A program made the translations under genes and the position numbers. The notes under the pieces were generated by a model. It made no database searches. It was given only the letters and a program-made list of their open reading frames with translations, and was not told the DNA's origin. A DNA stretch of 64,000 nt, from the NCBI GenBank assembly GCA_910589415.1, contig OU342633.1, positions 55,980,404 through 56,044,403 on the forward strand, read 5' to 3'. Below, piece after piece: positions 32,034 to 43,671 of the stretch; position 1 is the stretch's first letter, and every line of letters begins with the position of its first letter. The stretch is from Malachius bipustulatus (taxonomy: Eukaryota > Arthropoda > Insecta > Coleoptera > Melyridae).

Positions 32034-35000
32034 ATGGATAGCCATTTTGTAACACGTCCCGAAAATCCCTCGTATTTATGTGCTCGAGATCCGAGTATAG
32101 TGGCCGGGTCGAGAAGTAACATGAATGTAGTTAGAACCGATCTGGAAGATGAATTTCCCAGTGAAATCAGTCCCGTGATTGATGAAAAAAAAGTGAGTAT
32201 TAAGTTCTATTATTATCTGATGGAATTATTCTTTAATATCCCATTATTAGGAAGAGCATTTGGAAGTGTTCCTTCGTCTGCGAACTGATATACATTTCGA
32301 CGCGCTTTACGAAGTAAAGGATAATGACACCACCCTCATTTGCCACGGAACGTTGACGAAAAAGTACTCGTTCTCGAAAATATTCGGACCAACGTGCTCT
32401 CAGATTGACGTCTTCAATGACATCGTTAAACCTCGAGTTCTGAATTTCATCAATGGACACAATAGCACACTGTTAACTTACGGTGCTTCTGGCTCAGGTA
32501 GGTAATTTTTGTTTTTAGGTAAGGGTAAGAATAGAATAATCAGGTTGCTTATAATATGAAAGAACTTATGAGCTTAAACTGTTATTTTTGATTTTAGTTA
32601 TTTAATAAAATAATAATAATTAAAGTAACTATACAGTGCATTAATTTTAAGTGTTGCCATAGGGAATAGCATGTAAAAAAATACACCCTATGTTAACTTA
32701 TGTTGTCTTGTACTTTGGAAGTCGTTTTTAATTTTCAATAATAGTACACGTCGTCTATTTTACAATACGGCCTTTCAGAAAAGCCGGTCATTGTTCAATT
32801 TTATGATACAGGCTGTCCCATTGAGGTAAAAAACTGCAAGAAACGGTAAGAGATACGAAGTCGGTTAAATTACAAAAAAGTTGCGCTGTTTTGAGACGAG
32901 TATTTGGCAAATTTTTTTTTCTCAATATTCCCAGAATTTCCTGAAATATCCTGAAAAAACTTGAAACATGCAGTTTTATTATTTTAGCCATATCTTCTTT
33001 ATTATTTAAAAAAAAATATTATTGTTTTGTAGGTTTACATAAGCCGTAATGAGCTACTTATTTGACGTTTCAAAAATTTCCAAAGCCAACTAGATCTTGG
33101 GATTTCCAAAGTCAACTTTGGTTTTTCTTATTACCGCTATATTGTTTTTCATGCCATTCGCTATAGAAAAAATCAAGGAAACAAAAAATCCATTACATTG
33201 CAAATAAATTTGAAAAAATTTCTTCTTCTTTTTCAAAAATATCGAAAAAAATTTTTTTAACGAATGTCAAAAAGTGCATTTTTTAAGTGTTGCCATAGGT
33301 AATAATATGTAAAAAATTACACCCTAAGTATATTAACTTACGTCGTACCCATTGTAATTTAGAAGTCGTTTTAAATTTTCAATAATAGTACATGCATATC
33401 ATGTAGGTACTTTACGATACAACATGTCAAAAACCGGTCCTTTATAAATTTTAATATTTAGTCCTCAATTGAATTATTAAACAAGGACTCCTGACTCCTT
33501 TATTAAATTAATAAAGGAGTCAGAATAAACAAGGTGAGTTAAAATTATTAATTTATTAGAGAACATGTGAACATGTTTTATTCATAAATAAAAAAACAAT
33601 AAAACCCAAATAACTAAGCAAACTAACAAAAATAATTTGAAATTACCAAATAAATCGCTCAAAAGGTTTTCGTTTTATTGTTTCAATTAATTTCTGTTAG
33701 TTTGCTTAGTTATTTCGGTTTTATTGTTTTTTTATTTATTTTTGAATAAAAAATGTTCACGTGTTCTCTAATAAATTAATAATTTTAACTCACTTTGTTT
33801 ATTCTGACTCCTTTATTAAAGTTTAATAATTCAAATGAGGACTAAATATTAAAATTTAAAAAGGACCGGTTTTTGACATGTTGTATCGTAAAGTACCTAC
33901 ATGATATGCATGTACTATTATTGAAAATTTAAAACGACTTCTAAATTACAATGGGTACGACGTAAGTTAATATACTTAGGGTGTAATTTTTTACATATTA
34001 TTACCTATGGCAACACTTAAAAAATTCACTTTTTGACATTCGGTAAAAAAAATTTTTTCGATAAATTTGAAAAAGAAGAAGAAATTTTTTTTTTATTTAT
34101 TTGCAATGTAATGGATTTTTTGTTTCCTTGATTTTTTCTATAGCGAATGGCATGAAAAACAATATGGCGGTAATAAGAAAAACCAAAGTTGACTTTGGAA
34201 ATCCCAAGATCTAGTCGGCTTTGGAAATTTTTGAAACGTCAAATAAGTAGCTCATTACGGCTTATGCAAACCTACAAAAAAATAATAATTTTTTTTTTAT
34301 TAATAAAGAAGATATGGCTAAAATAATAAATCTGCATGTTTCAAGTTTTTTCAGGATATTTCAGGAAATTCTGGGAATATTGAGAAAAAATTTTTTTCCA
34401 AATACTCGTCTCAAAACAGCGCAACTTTTTTGTAATTTAACCGACTTCGTATCTCTTACCGTTTCTTGCAGTTTTTTACCTCAATGGGACAGCCTGTATC
34501 ATAAAATTGAACAATGACCGGCTTTTCTGAAAGGCCGTATTGTAAAATAGATGACGTGTACTATTATTGAAAATTAAAAACGACTTGCAAAGTACAAGAC
34601 AACATAAGTTAACATAGGGTGTATTTTTTTACATGCTATTCCCTATGGCAACACTTAAAATAAATGCACTGTATAATAATTTGGAGAAGCTGCAATCTTG
34701 TGGCTCATTGAAATTAATTTTTTTGGTTTAATGTCCCTCAACATATTGAAACGAAGTGTCTCTTTTGTTCTTGTGAAGTTTAGGGTGGTATGCAGAGTTA
34801 GAGTTATATTAATTTATAAAAAAGTTAATTATTTCAATGCTAAAATTTGTTTCTGAAATACTTTGTCATTTTTTTCTGGATTTCTATCTGGTCATTATCT
34901 TGGATGAGTTGATAAATAAATATTATTTGGCATTTAATGATAACAACAATTTAATTTTAATAATATTTTGTTGGAATTTTATCATCAACTACTATGGCAG

Positions 35001-38000
35001 AAAATGACAAGGTGAAAGTTTGTACAAGTACAAGTATTAAATTTTAAGTCTAAGTCCTATATGAAAATGATATCCTGTTTTCTTCTTATCACAAATCCAT
35101 CACACCGTGTGTACAACAGGTGTCCCAGCTTATGCGAAGCGGTCTCTGTATAGGCCAAAAGATGGACTTTTTCAAAAAATTTTTTTGCAAATTCAAGTAC
35201 AGAATCACAATGGCCATAATTTAAAATTATTTTGGAGTATACAGAGTGTCCCATATGACAGTGGCATATCAAAGTTATGTTTTTTTAAATGGAATGCTCC
35301 TATGTTATTGCATTTTTAGATTGTCTGAGAAGACAAAATAAGATTGGCTTTTACAGTTGTTGTTTAAATTCAGAAGTTTTTGAGTTATAAACAAGTGAAA
35401 ATCGTCACTTTTCAAGTTCAAGGCCCTGTACAACGAAAACGACTGAAGATAGAGAAAAACGGCTTACATGTCCCTATTTTACTTTTTCCTGTACTATCCT
35501 ATGATGTAGATGAAATGTTCATACAGGGTGATAGAAAATTTGAAAAATTCTGAGATTTCTCCACGCGTCGCCAAATAAAAAAATCAAAGAAAGTACAAAT
35601 ATTTCTATACCATAGAATAGTACATAAAAAGTTAAACAATAGGGACATGTAAGCCGTTTTTCTCTATCTTCAGCCGTTTCCGTCATACAGGGCCTTGAAC
35701 TTGAAAAATGACGATTTTCAGTTGTTTATAACTCAAAAACTTCTGAATTTAAACACCAACTGTAAAAGCCAATCTTATTTTCTCTTCTCAGATAATCTAA
35801 AAATGCAATAACATAGGAGCATTCCATTTTAAAAAAACATAACTTTGATATGCCACTCTCATAAGGGACACTCTGTATACTCCAAAATAATTTTAAATTA
35901 TGGCCGTTGTGATTCTGTACTTGAATTTTCAAAAACTTTTTTGAAAAAGTCCATCGTTTGGCCTACAGAGACCGCTTCGAATAAGCTGGGACACCCTGTA
36001 TACCGTATAACATAGATACAGTTTGTCCACGGATGGGGTTATGCGAAGAAGGAACACTTTCTTAAATTTTACGAAAAAAGTAATTCTTTAACAAAAAATT
36101 CTGCTTCTCAAGAAACGTCAGAAACAACCCTAAAATATGAGGTATCGTTATGGTATTCCTTTTTCCCCTCTTTCTAATTTATTATTATTAATTTTATTTC
36201 AAAAAAATTATACCATAAACAAAATTTTTGAATTATTTTAAAGGGCACTCTCTCTCCCGGTTGGGTTCAGTTGAAAAAAAAATTGCTTTCAATTTAACTT
36301 GAATTGAAATTTGAAATTTTATAGAACAAATCGTCTAATTTATGACTTGTAACTTGACAAAATATTTATAAAAAAAAAAAAAAGTTATAAAACCTATCTC
36401 GAGCTCTCTGATTATTAAAATTTGTTATACTCTAAAATTTAAACTTAGTACAATGCCAAAATCGTACAATATCCTTTTCTTTCCTCAAAAACCTTTCTCT
36501 ACTCCCTCTGCTTCTCTTCTTCTTTATTCTTTCAAATTCTTTCAAATAAAACTTCTCTCTCATCCTCGTAGTCTCTTTCCCCTTTTCTTGCTGCTTCTCT
36601 CTCGTCCCTTTATAAACAAATCATTCCTTTCCAAATAAATCTTTCCTTTCCGTTATTTATCTTCTTTCTGCTTTCAAATTCTGCTCTATTTCCTTTTGAC
36701 AAACTCTCTTCTTTAATAATTTATTCCTCTCCTATCCTCTTTCTCTTTGCCATCACTTATTATTCTTCTCTTTATAGTTCTTCTAAATAATTATTTTACA
36801 TTTTTTTTCATCCACTGATTTTTTAAACAATCAAAATAATTTATTTTTGACATTTTTAATTATTAATTATTATTATTTTTTATTTGTTACAAGTCATAAA
36901 TTTAATTGTCATAATATTCAAGTCAAGTTTAAACTTGAAATCACCATTTCTTATCTTCAACTGAACTCAATTTTTCATAACAGTATCTACCCAAATATCT
37001 CCCTTCCAAATTTGAGTAGATTTTGTAAAAATTAATTAAAATCAGCTGTAAAAAATTATCACCTCTTATACAGGGTGATCCCGAAATGGCGGACACGGTA
37101 TACAGAGAGTTGTAGAGAATGTTCAGAAAGACTGTAAATTTAAAACAAAAATGGTTTTCGCGGCGTTGTTACTCAGATATAGAATGTCCTTTTTCTAAAA
37201 TTTTAATCAAAATGGCATTCAAATTTAAGCAACCCTCACTGTTTTACAAATCCTACACTGCAACACAATTATTATTAATAATTATAAGTTCCAGCGGCCG
37301 ATGTCATCTTATTTTTTTTTTTTGTTTTCGTTCCATAGGGAAAACATTCACGATTGTGGGAACGGCAAATGAGCCCGGTATGATTCCTCGCGCCTTGGAG
37401 TACATATTCAGGAGTCTCCCGAATCTGCCATCAACACCTGAAGTCAAACCGTCTCCCAACGGGAACGTCGCCCCATTGGAAGACCAAATGAAAGTAGAGG
37501 AGACACGCAGCAGACGTGACTTACTGGCAGAGGCTGCAAAAATGACAGATCATCAAAAACATGTGAAAGTTTACAAGTAAGTTGTTGGGTTTTTTTTATT
37601 TTTGTTTTTGATGGCTTAATTTAGGAGCAATAATAATAATAATAATGTCTATTTGCCTTTTTTAAATACATTTCACGGTAGCGAAAAATTATGATTACAA
37701 AAAATCTGAAGAAGGATCTCTCTAACGACTTTTGTTTGAAACTTTTCTTGAAATTTCTTATTGTTCAAAATATACAGGGTGGGCCACGGTATACGAAACG
37801 GAAGATTATGGCCGTGTCTCTGGATTTTAGGATCTTTTTATTTTTGGAGTGGATAGAGACCCGGCAGAGGTACGTTTTAAAATTATATTCATAATGTACA
37901 GGGTGTTCCAAAAGCATGAAACATATCAAAGTGATGTTTTTTTAAATGGGATGCTCCTATGTTATTGCATTTTTAGATTGTCTGAGAAGAGAAAATAAGA

Positions 38001-41000
38001 TTGGCTGTTACAGTTGGTGTTTAAATTCAGAAGTTTTTGAGTTATAAACAAGTGAAAATCGTCATTTTTCAAGTACAACGAAAACGGCTGAAGATAGAGA
38101 AAAACGGCTTACATGTCCCTATTTTAACTTTTTATGTACTATCCTATGGTGTAGAAATATTTGTTCTTTATTTGATTTTTTTATTTGGCGACGCGTGGAG
38201 AAATCTCAGAATTTTTCAAATTTTTTATCACCCTGTATAAACATTTCATCTACATCGTAGGATAGTACAGGAAAAAGTAAAATAGGGACATGTAAGCTGT
38301 TTTTCTCTATCTTGAACCGTTTTCGTGGTACAGGGCCTTGAACTTTAAAAATGACGATTTTCACTTGTTTATAACTCAAAAACTTCTGAATTTAAACACC
38401 AACTGTGAAAGCCAATCTTATTTTCTCTTCTCAGACAATCTAAAAATGCAATAACATAGGAGCATTCCATTTAAAAAACATAACTTTGATATGTTTTATG
38501 CTTTTGGGACACCCTGTACATTATGAATATAATTTTAAAACGTACCTCTGCCGGGTCTCTATCCACTCCAAAAATAAAAAGATCCTAAAATCCAGAGACA
38601 CGGCCATAATCTTCCGTTTCGTATACCGTGGCCCATCCTGTATAAGTTCTCGAAAATGATCAGTCTTCCGAACGAGTTCTATTTTTGCCCTCGACGGTCG
38701 AGAGTTCCTCTTGGTTACCTTGCTTGCTGGTCCCGGGTTTTGCTACACTAGGTTCACCTTCAACCCTAGCTTGCTAGGTTCTCCAGTTTCCCCCTGGTTT
38801 TCTAGTTTCCGCTCTTTTCTCAGTTTCCTGCAAGCGGCTCCTGACTGTTTTTTGGGTGGGTCTTTCTTCTCAGAATTCCCTTCCCTTTTTGGGTTTCGGT
38901 TTTGTTTTTCTTGGTCCATAATGTTCCCATGAGTAATGGAGCTATATGAACGAAAACACCATAAGCAGAGCTCCATACATATGGTAGGCATTTATTTTCG
39001 GAGGTGCGCCACTTCTCCAAGGTTGAATCCAGTAGGGACTTTATTCAGCCATACATCCTTGTAGGTTGAAGGTTGTCTCCTTTTGGTCCAGGCTGTAAAG
39101 CCAAGACCCGTATTCATCTGTTCGCGAGATATGTCCACGACAACAGACTTTTACGGTCTTTCGGAGAGTCCACTTTCGGACGTTCTCCGGCATCGTTACG
39201 ACCCCTGTGCAGACCTTTAGTCACGACACTACAACTAGGTGTGGGGTGAGGTGGTCCGCGGCAGGGCTTTTTTGAGCTACCAGTCTAGAGTTTTATCTCC
39301 GACGAGCTCCATAACATAGATTGACATAGTCTATTGTAGGTATGATACATCTAAATCAATGACACAAAAAATAAAAGAAAGAACCTAAAAACAATAACGA
39401 TGCTTTTTTCCATCTAAACAGGAATTTTGGTTTGTCTCCGGTTATTATTCCGGGATCCTAAACTATTCCAGGCCTTCACTGATTTAAGATTCACCCAGTA
39501 TAATGTTAATCGAGACACTGACACTAAACCAACATACAATGACAAATGGAGTGAAGGATGACACAATTTGAAGGTGGTTTTGCTGCAATCCACGGAACAG
39601 TTCCTGAAGCTTTAACCTAAATTAAAAATTTAAAACCCCTCTGAAAATGTGACTGTTATTTTAATAAATATGTTCAGCTGTCATTCATATAAATATATTA
39701 TAATATATCGTGTGATCCACAAAATTTTTCATCAACTAGTGCCTTGGACGAGAGAGATAGCTATTGCAGTCATGTCTGAGCTCATTGCACCTGAGCACAC
39801 CTAACAAATAGTTTGCATTTTATCTGACCGACTGGCAGACATGCTTCATTTTTTCCAAGGCAGACGAAAAATTTTGTGGATCACTCGATACATATATACC
39901 TGTGACAACTTTTATGTGATTTATCCGTTATTCCTCCAACTGATTTCATCGTCGATTGTTTCCAGAGACATGCAGACCAGACTGAGCAGTGAACCGGCCG
40001 CGATAATCGACGAATTCGGCACGGTCTCGATCGGCGTCTGGGTCTCGTTTGCCGAGATCTACAACGAGATCATCTACGATCTTTTGTGCGAAGATTCTCT
40101 CAGAGGCAGACAGCGATCGAAGTTACATCTGGGCACCTCGACCAATAACACATACATCAAAAACTTGCGACAAATAAACGTGAGGTCTGGTTTGGAAGCG
40201 TTCCAGATCTTCCAGTACGGGGTCCATAACCTCAATTACGCCGCCACGAGTATAAATTCTCATTCCAGTCGGTCCCATTCGATATTCACGATAACGTTTG
40301 TACAGGCCTTCGGAAACAACACAAGAGTGAGCCACTTTAACTTCTGTGATCTGGCCGGCTCGGAACGGTTGAAGAAAACTTTAAACGAAGGGGACCGATT
40401 GCGCGAATCTAACAAGATTAACATGTCTTTGATGGTCCTGGGGAAATGCATAGAGCAGGTGCGGGATTGCCAGAAGCAGAAGGTTAATCGTTTGATCCCT
40501 TTTAGGGAATCAAAACTGACTCAGCTTTTCCAAAACGCCCTGTCAGGCTGTGAAAGCATTTCAATGGTCGTGAACGTTAACCCCTCCAAAGAAATGTTCG
40601 ATGAGACTCAGCACGTCTTAAATTTTTCGGCGATCGCGCAGAGTATCATCGTTGAAGAGAAAAAGCCGGCGGTCTCTCATAAAAATGATTTCTCCCTTTA
40701 CCTACAGAACACAGCGAGTCACGTTGAAGCGCCTGCTGAAGTGTGTGCCGATCTGGAAGATTACAAGAACAGGGTTTCCCATCTGACCGATCTCCTCGAA
40801 CAGCAACGGCTCAAGTTCGAGCAGGATAATCTCGAAGATCGTAATCGCATCATTAAAGGCTACAAAGAGATCATCGAAATGAACGATAACACATGGAAGA
40901 GCCAGCTGAAAGCCATCGAAGAGAAAGTGCAACAGAATAAAATTGCCCTGAGAAATTTAAAACAGAAATACGAGGAAGAACAAAATAATAAAGTAGAAAA

Positions 41001-41481
41001 CGTTCCTATCATCATAATTAGTGACAGTTCATCGGAAGATGATGAAAAAGAAGATCAGAAGAAACTGTTGCAATCGTTGCAAGAGAAAAACAAGAAACTC
41101 GAAGCAGTCGAGCTCTCCCAACAACTTGAAATTGATAATTTACAGCGTCAAATCGCTTCGATGACGTCAAAAACGAAGTTATTAACAGAAGAGCTTCAGT
41201 TAAAAAATGGGACGATTTCACAGCAACAGCATACACTGCAAGACGCTGTGACAATGTACAAAGATCTCTTGAAAGTCCAAGAGCAAGAGTCCAAGAAGTC
41301 TCAACACCTCGAAGCGAAACTCATGAAAGAACAGGAAAAAGTTCTGACTCTGGAAGAACAACTGTCCGAGACTACCGAGAAACTCTCGGAAGTACAGGAA
41401 AAAGCTGCGAGTCTAAAATATAAACTGGAATGTATTTTCAAGGTAACATTTGACGATGATGACACAATAGAGGAGCCCTAA
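32034..41481 (+). CDS. Kinesin-6 family motor protein, KIF20/subito-like (719 aa, four exons)
   Basis: Exons: 32034-32192, 32251-32497, 37339-37576 and 39966-41481. The splice phases are 0, 1 and 2, the sites are GT-AG, and the sum is 2160 bases. It is a plus-end-type microtubule motor of the spindle midzone and cytokinesis group. Motor core at residues 54-450: P-loop GASGSGKT at 131-138, SSRSH (switch I) at 315-319, DLAGSE (switch II) at 343-348, and RESKLTQLF downstream. A long charged insert (about 165-215) between the P-loop part and EIYNE is typical of kinesin-6. Residues about 475-700 are Gln/Glu/Lys-rich coiled coil. Intron 2 (4.8 kb) falls inside the P-loop glycine codon. Introns 2 and 3 are filled with foldback elements. 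The first ATG follows an in-frame stop. Confidence 0.92.
32632..34673. repeat. Foldback element J, 2.04 kb, in kinesin intron 2
   Basis: Left TACAGTGCATTAATTTTAAG pairs with the right CTTAAAATAAATGCACTGTA. Each arm is about 1 kb and nearly perfect. The centre is near 33655. Each arm contains the AAGTGTTGCCATAG block twice, at about 32650 and 33287 in the left arm, so the arm itself grew by internal duplication. The two 67-residue open frames in the arms are mirror images. Confidence 0.95.
35112..36000. repeat. Foldback element K in kinesin intron 2
   Basis: Left GTGTCCCAGCTTATGCGAAG pairs with the right CTTCGAATAAGCTGGGACAC, ending in CACCCTGTA. The left end is altered to TACAACAGGTG. The loop is near 35570. 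Its inner arms match those of I and L. Confidence 0.92.
36009..37160 (+). repeat. 1.1-kb dispersed repeat, copy in kinesin intron 2
   Basis: It is a direct-orientation copy of 53925-55008. Shared landmarks are GGATGGGGTTATGCG, GGGCACTCTCTCTCCCGGTT, TTCCTTTTGACAAACTCTCT and, at the end, TACAGGGTGATCCCGAAATG. Small insertions and deletions separate the copies. The 62-residue open frames at 36847 and 54693 are the same non-coding segment in both copies. No protein domain is seen. Confidence 0.85.
37773..38642. repeat. Foldback element L in kinesin intron 3
   Basis: Left TACAGGGTGGGCCACGGTAT pairs with the right ATACCGTGGCCCATCCTGTA. Arms are about 420 bp. The centre is near 38190. Inside the outer arm sits another module beginning TACAGGGTGTTCCAAAAGCA, mirrored at about 38515. 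The inner part is shared with K and I. Confidence 0.95.
38646..39700. other. GC-richer unclassified part of kinesin intron 3
   Basis: From about 38660 to 39300 the base composition is clearly higher in G and C than around it, without a gene. The open frames at 38711-39020 overlap on both strands and show no motif. It may be an old LTR or another retroelement piece, but I found no ends. Confidence 0.4.
39706..39895. mobile_element. Small foldback MITE just before kinesin exon 4
   Basis: Left: TCGTGTGATCCACAAAATTT, then GTGCCTTGG. Right: CCAAGGCAGACGAAAAATTT, then TGTGGATCACTCGATA. It is about 190 bp and ends about 70 bases before the acceptor at 39965, so it lies close to the branch-point region of intron 3. 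Confidence 0.8.
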
Positions 41482-41755
41482 GATTTCAAGGATATATATC
41501 TCCGTCAGCAAGGTGCGGACGTTAGCGTTTCTGGCTCCGGTGAGTTGAATTAAGCATTTCATGAAAAGATTTATTTTGTCCCCCATATTTTTGAATAAGT
41601 AATAATTATTTAGGCTAATAATTCTGTTCTTTCAGTAATGAGGATAATATTTTTATTTTTCAGAGAACGTGTCTTTGATGAAGAATCCGCTCACTGCAAC
41701 GGAGCGAATTTCGCATTCGTTATCGCCTGTTTTTATACAAATCGACCACTTTTGA
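41482..41755 (+). other. In-frame extension of the kinesin after its stop, with an intron
   Basis: After TAA 41479-41481 the same frame is open for 19 codons to a CCG/GTGAG donor (exon edge 41539). An acceptor TTTTTCAG ends at 41663. Joining 41539 to 41664 keeps the frame and adds about 30 codons to TGA 41753-41755. Alternatives are a spliced 3' UTR, read-through of the TAA, or a sequence variant or error at the stop. A polyadenylation signal follows at 41881. Confidence 0.45.
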
Positions 41756-41880
41756 CATTGAGGACGAGAATTAGTTCCGTTTTTTTTATAATTTTTGAAT
41801 GAGAATTGTTAAGTTTATGTGATACTAGATATTTTTGTAATTTCATACCTAATATTTTCTAAGTGCCTACAGATTCATTA

Positions 41881-41886
41881 AATAAA
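41881..41886 (+). terminator. Polyadenylation signal of the kinesin gene
   Basis: AATAAA lies 126 bases after the downstream TGA and just before the foldback starting at 41923. It is the first good signal after the coding region. Confidence 0.6.
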
Positions 41887-41922
41887 AAGACATAAGTAAT
41901 TTGTGTTTAAGATTTCTTATAA

Positions 41923-42741
41923 TACAGGGTGATTCAGGTTTTACCTTGTTAACTCTAGGGAACAATAGAGAATCGAAAAATAATATGAGTTTGCTCTATG
42001 AAATATGTTCGGGAAATCCTTCGTTAAGAAAATACAGGGTGTTGAAGTTTTAAGAAAAAATTCGTATTTTTGAAATATAAAAAAATTGGCTGATTGAAAT
42101 AATTTGAAATTTTGAACAGTAGTTGTGCTAATTGAAGTACATGATGTGATACTTCCGATGAAAAATTCTTCAATCCAGTGGCGGAGATCTGGGTTTGTTC
42201 TTACCTTTTTTAATAAATAATTTGCACGCCACTGAATTTAATGCAAATTTGTTATTTTTGTTAGATACCTTATGTTGTTTAGAGAAGAAAAGTCATCGTA
42301 CGTTTTTGTCGTAGTTTTGTCTCACTGTTTCCGAGATACTTCACAATGTAGGAACCCGTACGACGTAAAATATCATAGGAATCAATGCAATAATTCAGCA
42401 TTTTTAGAAATTAATCATTTTTGTGATCGTTATTGAACCGTATTGAATTACAAAAATCTTGCCTGAGTGCCAACATTGTAGAATATCTTGAAAACAGTGT
42501 GTCCTACAACAAAAACGTAAGATGACTTTTCTCCTCTACACAAAACAAGGTATCTACCATAAAATAACCAATTTGCATTAAAGTCAGTGACGTAGAAATT
42601 TATATTAAAAAAAGGTAAGAACAAACCCAGATCTCAGCCACTGGATTGAAGAATGTTTCATCGGAAGTATCAAATCATGTACTTCAATTAGCACAACTAC
42701 TGTTCAAAATTTCAAATTATTTCAATCAGCCAATTTTTTTA
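41923..42741. repeat. TACAGGGTG element, family A, truncated palindrome
   Basis: It starts TACAGGGTGATTCAGG. The left arm pairs with 42540-42735 through AGCACAACTACTGTTCAAAA and the surrounding sequence. The right end is lost at an AT-rich junction near 42741. CAGTGGCGGAGATCTGGG in the left arm and CGCCACTG and CAGTGACG nearer the loop form the core motif found in other families. Confidence 0.88.
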
Positions 42742-43671
42742 TTTTATTTTTATTTTATTTAATATCAACGGGCAAGACCCTTCTGTACATAATATAATAT
42801 AATTTCTATAAATTTCTAATCAAACATTGAACAATAAAAAGCGCCAATAACATGCTTAATTAACCCCTTAAGCGGGCGGGAGTCTGAGCGCGCGTTGCTC
42901 ACGCGGTGGGCGCTGCATTTCAAGCTGTAAAATCTCGGGCGCGTATAGCGACAGCGCGAAGGGTATTGGAAAAAATAAAAATATATTTAATTGGGATTAA
43001 AACTACAACAATGCAGATGTAGAATAATAAACATTTATTGAAATGTTTTTCTAATTTTCTATGAATAAAGTCGGCAGCGCCTCGTAAGCTAAAAGCAGGT
43101 GTAAATTTTTTTTAAATGTAATAGTACATTTTGTTTTACACCTTTTGATATAAAAAATTGTGGTAAATAATTTTCTAGCATTCAAATGTTGAAATAAACA
43201 ATATTTGACTTATGTTATAAAACACACATAAGATGCACACAAAAATATATGAAGAACAATCGCAAAGTAAAATGTATAAATTTTGTTCGAAAAAGTTGTA
43301 AATTTAAGCATGCACATCATAATTCGAGGTAATAATTATTCAAATATTCAAATTTTGCAGTAAAAATATTTTAAAGAATATGATGATAAAAAATACCAAT
43401 AAAAATGTGTGAGAAGCCAAAAAAATATATAATATAATGTTTAAATTGTTCGAAAAGTTCTAAACCTAATTATTATATTACCACTTACCTAATTTTTGTA
43501 TTTTTGTTTTCATCGTGGGTGGAAAATTGATAGTTTTGTCTATATCACACATAAAAATAATTGTTCAGATGCACTATAACTATGTACATATAACTAAAAA
43601 TGTCCAACTAGTCTAATAATAATTATGAAGTGTATGATAGTTTTTAAAACAAGGTTCAATACATAGATTCA
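42742..43671. other. AT-rich interval; 3' non-coding part of the piggyBac element
   Basis: TTAA at 42860-42863 is followed by CCCCTTAAGCGGGCGGGAG, a plausible piggyBac end with its TTAA target. The rest is untranslated DNA of that element. No other gene is seen. Confidence 0.5.

Noticed and set aside
32788..34517. Matching 67-residue open frames on opposite strands
   Set aside because: Mirror images inside the arms of foldback J.
36847..37035. 62-codon open frame found again at 54693-54881
   Set aside because: Both lie in the same dispersed 1.1-kb repeat and encode a low-complexity, AT-driven sequence.
38711..39020. Open frames on both strands in the GC-richer intron part
   Set aside because: They overlap on opposite strands, neither has a domain, and the higher GC content alone explains their length.
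41443..41483. A 41-base GT-AG segment at the kinesin end that would remove the TAA as an intron
   Set aside because: Too short for a normal insect intron, and it shifts the downstream frame to a quick stop and loses the join to the next exon.
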